Of a stretch of 64,000 nucleotides of DNA, positions 55,910 to 64,000 are shown piece by piece. The notes under the pieces were generated by a model that saw only the letters and a program-made list of their open reading frames with translations, did not search any database and was not told the DNA's origin. Origin of the DNA: Aplectana chamaeleonis (lineage: Eukaryota > Nematoda > Chromadorea > Rhabditida > Cosmocercidae); NCBI GenBank assembly GCA_029168955.1, contig JAPDOI010001158.1:62001-126000 (forward strand), written 5' to 3'. The first letter of the stretch is position 1. Each line of letters opens with the position of its first letter. The position numbers were made by a program, and so were the translations under genes.

Positions 55910-56917
55910 CGCAATCCCAGGGGCAGTCCTGTCCAAAACCAGGTTCATACCCTAACCCCAACAAGAACCCATGGAATGCATGCAGGTAAATCGATGAGTA
56001 CTGCCGGTGAGTGTTTTGCATCTAGCACCTGAATGTGATGGTAATTGACGATCAATAGCGGCCGGCCAGCCGTTGGCCCCCACACGAGTTGAAGGAAACC
56101 TGTTGTGGGAACTAACTGGTAAAATGAGACACAGGTGAGACGGGGTGGAAGATGCCGGCGAACACTGGCCGCCGACTGGCGCTGATAGCGGTGTCGGAAA
56201 CACATCAGCGAAGGTGGACTTGGTGACCCAAAACATTGGGCGCCTGCCTGCGCGGGGATGCGCCGAGTCTATGAAATCTGATCAGAGGCGGGACTTATAA
56301 GGAACATTCTAGAAGACGTAGGGCGCATTTAGGCTGATGACCTTATCTCAATTGCCCCATAGGCGTAAAAAAGAGAAATTCCCTCTAAAGAAACTACTTT
56401 TAGGCCGGCATCCAAGAAAGTTTAAGGCAATTCTTTAGTGTTCCTACCCTCAGATCGTGGAAGCGGCACTGAATCACAGTACATCGTAGTCGACGCGGAT
56501 TCGCTGATGCATCCTCGCAAGGCTAGCTCGGCTCTAACAAGGAATCGTTGCGGTACTATCGCGACAGTGTAGCGGCGTTGTCGAGGCTCAGGACACTGCA
56601 TTAGAATCGTCCCGGCACAGGGATGATTCCGGATCTGCTGCGCTAATATCGCGGAGCTATCGCGGCGCAGCCGAGGGTCGCGGTGCTTTCCCGGGACTGC
56701 CGCGGCAAACTTTCTCAGATTAGTGCAGGACGCGGCAAAGTGTAGCGTCTCTATGCCAGTGTTCTTCCCACAGGACCAGCCTTGACCGTTTCTGAGCATT
56801 AACAAAATGTCGTTCTGTTACGTAGCCCAGAGTCAAACTAACTCCCTCCGCAGAGGAAACCTGTTCTGATATATACTCGTTGGAATCTGATAGTGTTCCC
56901 GCTGAAGAACACCAGAT
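55910..56917. other. No firm gene; one weak exon and a GC-rich repeat
   Basis: A plus frame at 55922-55986 (CPKPGSYPNPNKNPWNAC between CCCAG and GTAAAT) could be a small exon. From 56510 to 56720 GC-rich CGCGGC/GATTCCGG words suggest a MITE, and the long minus frame 56422-56805 is probably its by-product. Confidence 0.3.
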
Positions 56918-57028
56918 CAGGGGTGTGCGTTATTGAAAGATGTTTCCTTCGTTTAGCTTTAATTTTTGAGGAAAAACCGCATTAACCCGTTAATGCATAA
57001 CACGTTAACGTTATGACGCACAGTCCTG
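56918..57028. mobile_element. Very short hAT-like MITE, 111 bp
   Basis: CAGGGGTGTGCGTTA to TGACGCACAGTCCTG; the exact 8-bp duplication CACCAGAT lies at 56910-56917 and 57029-57036. Same family as 11766-12224. Confidence 0.92.
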
Positions 57029-57075
57029 CACCAGATCATTTGCGCCTCTCGAGCACCGCAACCGGGATTTCAACA

Positions 57076-58000
57076 TAAAGGCATCGCACACGATGAAAAT
57101 CACAATTGGGTTTATGACGTTTTCGTGTTTTTTTATCCCTATAGTGACTAGAGATTGCAAAAGTCAGCTTTTCAAGAAAAAACCCATTTTAAGAAAGTTC
57201 AAGACAAGTTTGAAGTTTGCGCCGACATCAACATGGGATAGTTGCGCGGAGAACGCAAGGAACAGTTCTACCATTCGTTTCTTGGCGCAGCGTTTGAAGC
57301 TTTTGATTTCCTACCTACTAGAAAACAACCGCTTGAACGAAATCAAAATGGGTTAAAATGGGCACGCCCGCCGGCAACACCGGCCCCCAAACCCAGTGCT
57401 GGGTTTCATGAACGCACTGGGTCCCGGCAGGGTTTGGTTTGGTTAGCTGCCCCGGCTGGGACCAAACTGAACCAAACCACCACATCGGAGGTGCGGGTAC
57501 ATGGGACCCAGGGGCCGAATTCATGAGCGCGTGTGGTTGGGGTAGGGGCAAGGGCGTCGGCACCTTTGATGATTACCCGCAAGGGCAAACGGTCTCGTAG
57601 CCTAGCAGTGTCTTTTTTTCCCTTACCTCTTAGCTGGGTTAGAAGTGGGCAAGATTGGTTAGCGATCTCACGCTTGCACAGGGTAATCATCGAAAGTGCC
57701 GACGCCTTTACCGCTACCCTAACCCCACGCGTTGAATTATTCGGCCCCAGGTGGTGCCCAATCCCGACCAAACCTAGCGATGATTAACAGCTGGTTTGCA
57801 AAAGTTTCCAACCAAACCCAGCCGGGACCCCTGGTTTAGCGTTCATGAATCCCAGCCCAGGAAGCCGTTTTGAGGTAAGTGAATCTTGATTCAGAGGCGA
57901 TTTTGAGACTCTAAACTTTCTAAGTGACACTATCATGACCCACTAGTCCGACGGAACGCAAAAGCCGGAATTCGGTTTTCATCGTGTACGATGCATTTAA
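57076..58000. mobile_element. TTAA MITE, long copy with nested palindrome
   Basis: ATAAAGGCATCGCACACGATG to ATCGTGTACGATGCATTTAA. The centre (57400-57860) is a further palindrome: GGGCGTCGGCACCTTTGATG pairs with CATCGAAAGTGCCGACGCC, within AAACCCAGC / GTTTGGTT repeats. Confidence 0.82.
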
Positions 58001-58261
58001 GGGGTGTTTTGATCTTCAATACATCGATTAGTTTGATTCTCAAAAAGATTTCGATAATGAGACCAACTTGTTTAATGAACTGAACATCCTATGATTCTGA
58101 TACTTCGAACTTTCAGAGAACTGCATTAAATCATTTCTAGAATGAGTCCAGAATAACTCCAAAATCGAGTATATAAATTTTTCGAATGAAAGCCAGCATA
58201 GATGTCGACCTAAAATTGATAGTGAGTGAAATGCATTGCCGTAATGGCGCTTCGCGGTAAC

Positions 58262-58544
58262 TACTGTGCTTTTCTGGGCCGAATTCCGGTCCGCAATTGC
58301 GTCTCGACACGCTTTGCGGCCGCACGCTTTCGGGTCGGAAGAGTTTCCAGCGCCGCAGCCGCCAATCTGTTGACTCTAGGTGAATTTTGGAAACTGGAAA
58401 CAAAAAAAAATTGGAGAAAACTGTATAAAAAAGCCACATCGAGTTGGCTTTGGCGCTGGAAACTCGACTGACTCGAGCGCGTGCGGCCGCAAAGCGTGTC
58501 GAGACGCAATTGCGGACCGGAATTTGGCCCAGAGAAGCACAGTA
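58262..58544. mobile_element. TA-flanked MITE, family J, copy 3
   Basis: TACTGTGCTTTTCTGGGCCG to TGGCCCAGAGAAGCACAGTA; TA is on both sides. It is inserted in a coding frame. Confidence 0.92.
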
Positions 58545-59056
58545 TGAGCCCGACCAAGATATAAGGCTAAAAAAAAGATGTTTTGACTTTTCCAATGAAC
58601 CGAAAATTCGTAACACCAGATGCTCAGTTCTTTTCCAAGAAGATCAACTACTTGAAACCGAAAATCACAGTATTTCTGAGTATAAACCTTTGAAACAGTC
58701 GAATATTTTGACCATCTGAACAGACAAGATTCGAGGTTCCGGATATTTTAGCCCCCTGAATGCCACGGAAAATTTGGTTTTCAGAATTAATCGAAATGTT
58801 CGATTAATAGAACAAATTTATTCTCTCAAAAAATCAAATACTCATGGGAATGAATATTTAAATCTTCCAGATAAAGCAAGTACTCGAGAGCGAATAAGCG
58901 ATTAGAGCAACAGAATAAACAATTTTTCGAGGAAAACTGAATGTTTGAATGACAATCCCGTGAATGAGCAGATTAATCAAAAAACCAATTATCATGATCG
59001 CATCGGACCAAAGAATATTAAAGCAAGTGGAGATCAAAACCTTTGAATAAGGGCTA

Positions 59057-59531
59057 TTTGAGGGCAGTGTTCACGATAAAAAACAGATTTCTAGCAGGCA
59101 ATTGCAAGAAGAAAAGAATTGTAGGGAAAAGTTTTCACAAAATCCTCAAATATCGGAGAAACTGTATGGAAAAAACTCTAAAATAACTAGTTTTTGGTAT
59201 GTTTGGTGTACTGCGGACTTCTGGAAACCCAAACATCGAAAATGGTTAAGTGCTTCGTAACCCTTAGGTAAGTAACTTTGTTTTCTGCTTCCTGTACCAA
59301 AAACTCTTGAAAAATAGCATGCATATGCTTGGATGTTGAAATTTTTTCCGGATAAGGAGCATCAGAGGTTTCGCCAACTGTTCTTTAGATGAAGCAAATG
59401 GTGGACAACTGTTACATGACGTGGGCGGGGTGATCCAATCAACAAGATTTTCACCAACTTCCTGGCCGCTTTTCGTCCAACTCTATAGAAGGACCTAAAA
59501 AAATCTCTGACTCTCATCGGTCAACGCTAGC
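59057..59531. mobile_element. TTAA MITE (decayed ends)
   Basis: TTGAGGGCAGTGTTCACGATA at the left. The interior matches 35280-35837. The right end has decayed to TCGGTCAACGCTAGCAGTATGAA. Confidence 0.72.
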
Positions 59532-59782
59532 AGTATGAAGGTATTTCTCTTTATTGCAGGAAATCAGTTCCCAAACTTGACACTTATGTTTTTTTTGAGA
59601 ATTTTCAATCCATAGACTTTGTATTTACCGCCGCTGAAATTGATCGATTTTCTTGGATTATCGATTTTTAATTTTTTTTTGCGAAATTCAATTAAATACC
59701 GTAGAAGTGGATACAATCGATAGAAGACCCACAATAACGCGTCAAAAATCAATTTGGCTACTAGGTTCTTGTCGTAAAATAA

Positions 59783-60296
59783 TACAGTTTACCGCAATGT
59801 TGAAAGAACACGATGCGTTTGCGGTCACACACTAAAACTACGGTGGAAAACCTGGCTCTTTGCCAGACTTCATTATCGATCGCCAGCACAGCTGATTTTG
59901 AGGGTGTGTTATGCTTTTTTTCTTGTTCGTTTCAGCAATATTTTTGTTTCTGACTGTTCAAATATTGCGAATAGGGGCTATTCTTAGTGCGTGAGGGTAA
60001 TCAGCCGTTTGTTCAGGCTTCGAAGTGTCTTTTTTTTGAAAATTCTGTTTTGAAATTGAAAAAGCAGCAAATACCTCTCGCACACTGAGAAAAGCCCCTT
60101 TTCGTAATATTATACGAGTCAGAAACGAAAATGAAGCAGAAGCAAACGAGAAAAAAAAGAAAAACCGTAATTTACCCAGAAAATCAGCTGTGCTGTCGAT
60201 CGATAATGAAATCTGGCATAGAGCCAGGTTTTCCACCGTAGTTTTAGTGTGTGACCGCAACCGCACCATGTCCTTTAAACATTGCGGTAAACTGTA
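59783..60296. mobile_element. TA-flanked palindromic MITE, family M, copy 2
   Basis: TACAGTTTACCGCAATGTTGA to AACATTGCGGTAAACTGTA; arms of over 100 bp with CTACGGTGGAAAACC. Same family as 26796-27307. Confidence 0.9.
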
Positions 60297-60881
60297 GCCA
60301 TCGCACTCCTAGTGATTTTTGTGAGACACAAAGCTTACATTTCTGAAGAAAAAAAAAGAAGAACTTTGACTTTTCTTTGATTGAAATTAGTATACTATAG
60401 GTAGTCTGAATGATTGCCACATAATCCTCAACAATCGAAAGTAGAAAATATATCACTATGAGACCGGAAAAATCGCAAAAAAAAATGTTTAAATTAGTAA
60501 GGATGAATTTTTCTCGAAGGGACTCTGAAAGGCAGTGGTCACGATGAGAAACGTTGTCGAAAAAAGTACAAAAATCAGCTTAGATCGAAAACAGCTGAAA
60601 AATTATGAAGGTAGCGCGGTGAAAAAAGGGCTAGATTCAGAGTTTCTAAGGCACAAAGATGCCAGTTCGTGCCCACGTGAACAGCTCCGCCCAAAAAGAT
60701 AGCACTCTCACGCCGAGCAGTCAAATATCATCGATGTTCAGAGAAAGAAATAAATGCAAATTTACCTAATATAAACAGTTGAACAATGAAAACAAGCACT
60801 TCAGTCAATGTTTTTGAATGGATGAGACAATGTTCATAAATTGAAATTGAATTTCAAGTCAGCTGATGTTCTTTATATTAG

Positions 60882-60993
60882 AGATCATCGATGCCGATGA
60901 CGTGGAGTGGGCTCGTCCACCATCAAAAGACAAGAAAGTTCAGGCTTCAAATTCGGCTCAAAAGAGCGGTCTTTTCGCGATTTTTTTTGAAAG
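60882..60993 (+). CDS. Single internal exon, unrecognised
   Basis: Acceptor TTTATATTAG, donor AAAG|GTATTA. It reads IIDADDVEWARPPSKDKKVQ then ASNSAQKSGLFAIFFE, with two bases before the first codon and two after the last. The acidic start and Lys-rich middle look like real protein. It may belong to the same plus-strand gene as 62885-63777, but an exon with the linking phase is missing. Confidence 0.5.
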
Positions 60994-61039
60994 GTATTAC
61001 TACTTGATACCGAAGAAAAGGTTTAGAGAGGAAAAGAAG

Positions 61040-61571
61040 ACAAGCATCAATCTCCATGCTGGCTGGCAAGGACGGGGATTGCACCACGTGCGGTGTGGTC
61101 TATATGATTTCCTGTGAGCTGTGCGGCGAAAAATAACATCGGGGAAACGTCGCGGCCATTCCATGTCAGGATCAAAGAACACTTGGACGGCAAAGAAAGG
61201 CAGCGGGAAACAACAGTGCTTGGGGCGCATCGGGTCATGGCCCATTCTGGTGAGAGCTTAGATATCAAGGTCGAGATAATGGCTCGAGAAACTGATACCG
61301 CAGCGCGAAAAACATTAGAGGCATTTTCATTCAAGCTTATGACCCGCAGATTAATCGGAGGGGAGAAGGTCTGCATATAACCCGGGAGCTCAGGCCATAC
61401 GTAAGACTAGCCTTCTAACATTACAAGTGGTGGTCTACAGCGTTCCTATAGCCTCTCCTCCTCATTCTGAATCAGTCGAAGTAAGGCCTATCGGGCGCAT
61501 CATGCCGAGATCTCCGTATCGCTGTTGTGTTTTGCCATGACCAACCGCTCCGCTGCGTGTTCTGCTCGGAC
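61040..61571 (+). mobile_element. GIY-YIG retroelement 3' end (Penelope-like), frameshifted
   Basis: DGDCTTCGVVYMISCELCGE and, one base out of frame, IGETSRPFHVRIKEHLDG, then TVLGAHRVMAHSG and ETDTAARKTLEAF match the GIY-YIG endonuclease domain carried by Penelope-like elements (VYMI...YIGET...R..EH). An extra A in GAAAAATAACATCGG breaks the frame. The 3' tail matches 24860-24985. Only the C-terminus survives; no reverse transcriptase is present. Confidence 0.82.
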
Positions 61572-62035
61572 TTAACGGCACAGTACACTCAAGAAATAAA
61601 ATTTCAGATTACATTCTTATCTTGAAGAGAGTCACACGCTGATCATAGTGGTAACTCTAAAATCGTCCAAGCCCCCCTTTGAACAGAGTTATGGCTCTTC
61701 AAAGATGCCTAGATTTCGATGTTGAAAAATTGGTGGACGAGTTGTCTCAGGCCTGTATTCCTCTTCATTCGCAATCGTTGTGCGAGAGCGATTCAGAATA
61801 AGGAGACAGTCCAGCAGTGGACTGAAGAACAACGACTTATTGGGATTCATCCATCCATCGAGCCGCTAACGAGTCCGAAAATCTGTTAGGGGGTCGGGCC
61901 TGTGGTGGTCGCTTATATCTCGCTTATTTGGAGGAATTGAGATCTCGCATTTGGCAAGTGTTATACAGGAGGGGTCTTTTACACAATTACATGATAATCT
62001 CAAAATTCATATCTGAGGGTGCACTGTGCCTTTAA
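61572..62035. mobile_element. TTAA MITE inserted in the retroelement tail
   Basis: TTAACGGCACAGTACACTCA to GGGTGCACTGTGCCTTTAA. The left site falls within GGACTTA of the tail (the tail copy near 24960 reads GGACTTATCC). The right TTAA is shared with the next element. Confidence 0.8.
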
Positions 62036-62496
62036 AGGCAGCATACACGCTCGTAAACGTAATTGAGATAATCACGGAATTAGAATGGTATGGCACCCAA
62101 CACAACGCTCACGCATTTTGAAGCGTCAAAAACGACCCACAATGACACTACACGAGTGAGAAGTTGGCCCCGCCCCTGTATCTGCCCGCCCCCTGTGTTT
62201 GCGTCCTCTTCCAAAACAGGGGTGCTGGGCCATTCCCACCGTCGGAAACGTTTGTGGGTGGTGAAATAGGTACAATAGGTGAACCACACACATCGACGAC
62301 GGTGGAAATGGCAACTGGGCACCCTGTTTGGAGGAGGACGCAAGCAGGGGTGGCAAATACAGGGGGCGGGGCCACTTCACTCGTGTAACATCATTGTGGG
62401 TCGTTTTTGACGCTTCAAAATGCGTGAACGTTGTGTTGCGATACCTCTCTAATCAGTGATTATCAATTACGTTTACATGTGTATCTAAACCTTTAA
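62032..62496. mobile_element. TTAA MITE, ACACGCTC subfamily, near-complete palindrome
   Basis: TTAAAGGCAGCATACACGCTC to TGTATCTAAACCTTTAA; over 200-bp arms (ACGTAATTGAGATAATCAC, TTTGAAGCGTCAAAAACGACC). ORFs inside are artefacts. Confidence 0.9.
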
Positions 62497-62884
62497 ATGA
62501 GCGAGACGGCTATACTATCGACTTAACGCGCTGTTTTGTTTACTAGCGAGTTCCTGGCTCTCCTGCCTTCATCTCTCACACCCACTTGTGGGCTCTCGGA
62601 TTGCTAAGTTCAAGGCGACGTTTGATCGAGTAAGCACAAATCTTATTCGATTCTTTCAGGCTCTAAAGAAAGAGATTTCCCCGAAACGTCAGCCATAAAG
62701 AAGTTTTATCAACCTCGTGTCGAATACAACATCATCAGAAGACAAGCATACTTGATCGCGACCACTGCCCTCAAGAGGATGAGATATGCTCAGAATTGCT
62801 CACCATGGTTAGAAAATTACAGGAATGACAAATGACAAACTGGCCGTCCAGACACGAAAATTAGAAGAAAAACAGCGATTACAG

Positions 62885-63777
62885 AAACGAAAACGAGTAG
62901 GAATGATGAATGCAGCGGTGAAAGTCCAATGACAACGTCGTCGTCGTCGTCGTTGAATACAATAGACGCTATAGATAGTGAGGACGACCAGCATGGCTGG
63001 CCACACCGACCGACCGACCGCCTTGTCGTCCGGTCCGTCGCCCGGCCGCTACGGCGGCAAAGGTGAAGGTAGATGGGTGCGGCGGTGACGACGACGGTCG
63101 CATTGGTGGGCCAGCAGTGTGCGTCCTTGGCCTATTACCATGCGGGGAGAGGTGGATTCGGTTGTGTGTGTGTGTGGATGTCTCTGCAGGCTCGTAAATC
63201 TAGATGGATTATAAACTACAAGAATGTCCAAGTTGGACAGTGAGTCGACATACTTTTTTCTTGTTTTATGAGAGCGAGTTTCGGACAGATTGGAGACTGT
63301 AAAAAAGCTATACTATGGAAAACGAATCAAAAGCCGGGAAAAACTACAGCAGATACTTTTTTTAATATCTGAAAGAGGAGGATTACATTGTTATTCAATA
63401 GCGCGGTAATGGCTTGACAATATAGCGGTAATAGCCCGACAAAACTGTCCCAATAGGGCGCTGACACAGCGACAACAGCACGACAAATCCGAGACAAGAC
63501 CGTGTCGACACCTCAGATATGGACCGTCTATACCGCAGCGATGGCGCGTGTATCCCACCACGATGGTGGGCTAATGCCGTGACTATCACGATTTGGAGCT
63601 CGAGCCCAGTTGTCCGAACAGCGGTTTTTTTGGGATAGAAGCTCCCTTCTTCCCTCAGCGCCAGAAAGGTTGGAGATTCGCGAACTCAGCACACGAAAAA
63701 GTCGACGAGTTCGCCAGCTCACGTCGTCGCTGGAGCGCGTTTATTTTAGGTCCCCTGAAGAGACCAGCACCGAAAAC
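62885..63777 (+). CDS. Two-exon fragment of an unrecognised gene
   Basis: Exon 62885-63062 (acceptor GATTACAG, donor AAAG|GTGAAG) reads RNDECSGESPMTTSSSSSLN, TIDAIDSEDDQHGWPHRP and an Arg-rich end. Exon 63639-63777 (acceptor TTTTTTTGGGATAG, donor AAAAC|GTAGGT) reads LLPSAPERLEIRELSTRKS, RRVRQLTSSLERVYFRSPEE. The two leftover bases of the first exon are completed by the second. A Met (62912 region) may be the start if TTACAG is a trans-splice site. The gene continues right of the window. Ser-rich, basic, perhaps disordered; no family. Confidence 0.55.
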
Positions 63778-63919
63778 GTAGGTAAATTCCGCCGCGAGCA
63801 TCGCGTGTAGACGGCCTATCTCGTTCGCTACCACTCTTTTTGGTGTACTGAGTTCACAAACCTCTTATTCCAGTCGTGTCATCGCGTTTGAGTAACTGTT
63901 CTCGCCCCATCTAGCGTTT

Positions 63920-64000
63920 TTAAAGGCAGTGTTCACGATGAAAATCGTTTTTCTGCTTTTTCGCCAATCTTGAAGACGGTCCCGTGCTGATTCCAATGAA
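63920..64000. mobile_element. TTAA MITE, left end, cut by window edge
   Basis: TTAAAGGCAGTGTTCACGATG, followed by the interior shared with 19458-19951 and 21575-22067. Confidence 0.85.

Larger units (their letters stand above)
58244..59671 (+). pseudogene. Two-exon gene fragment, first exon split by a MITE
   Basis: ATG 58244 starts MALRGNY; a family J MITE (58262-58544) interrupts, and after removing it with one TA the frame continues EPDQDIRLKKRCFDFSNEPK, TRCSVLFQEDQLLETENHSI to TGA 58717-58719 (65 codons). A GA|GTATAA donor at 58680 would join in phase to an exon at 59560 with a strong TTTATTGCAG acceptor: KSVPKLDTYVFFENFQSIDF, FTAAEIDRFSW, TAA 59669-59671. The intron holds a TTAA MITE. 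The second exon is the better supported. Unrecognised protein. Confidence 0.5.

Noticed and set aside
56422..56805. 127-aa minus ORF
   Set aside because: GC-rich repeat-like sequence, no splice context, Arg/Cys-biased translation.
62080..62388. Overlapping ORFs on both strands
   Set aside because: Both arms of a near-complete palindromic MITE.
1..64000. CRISPR array, bacterial operon, rRNA genes
   Set aside because: No regularly spaced direct repeats with unique spacers, no Shine-Dalgarno gene chains, no rRNA-like conserved blocks; the sequence is eukaryotic.

Overview
The window looks like a repeat-dense stretch of a nematode chromosome, probably clade V (Rhabditina or strongylid type). 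The evidence is short GT-AG introns (46-85 nt where both ends are visible), TTTCAG/TTTTCAG/CTACAG acceptors, an RTE-type LINE and a mariner fragment of the kinds common in these worms, and many palindromic MITEs. All gene models were read by eye from open frames, splice sites and matching phases. None was checked against a database.

Best-supported genes, in order: a secreted-protein N-terminus (minus, 236-626, runs off the left edge); the C-terminal exons of a proline-rich, receptor-tail-like protein (minus, 11069-20690), whose 8.6 kb intron contains a MITE-broken gene on the opposite strand (plus, 14083-17905); a PTB/PID-domain protein (minus, 38239-41940), with two further good exons encoding a transmembrane segment (39757-40619) inside one of its introns. 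The right third holds several plus-strand fragments: 46838-46993, 52523-53005, 54876-55909, 58244-59671, 60882-60993 and 62885-63777.

Most of the rest is transposon. A TTAA-flanked MITE superfamily (ends like AAGGCAGTGTTCACG) has about 20 copies, several head to tail and sharing a single TTAA. hAT-like elements with 8-bp target duplications occur at 7199, 11766, 26134, 32708, 33193, 33341, 48403 and 56918. TA-flanked palindromic MITEs fall into several families. There are also a decayed RTE LINE, a GIY-YIG (Penelope-like) 3' end plus a second tail copy, an internally deleted mariner, a SINE-like element, and pentanucleotide and CA microsatellites. From 32620 to 34899 elements are nested four deep.

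The most striking pattern is that several open frames are split by terminal-inverted-repeat elements, and each frame is restored exactly when the element and one copy of its target duplication are removed (26716-27786 twice, 52523-53005, 55460-55909, 58244-58719). The genes may be newly dead. Alternatively, hairpin elements may be removed from the mRNA, as in the transposon-excising 'SOS splicing' reported in C. elegans. cDNA would decide.
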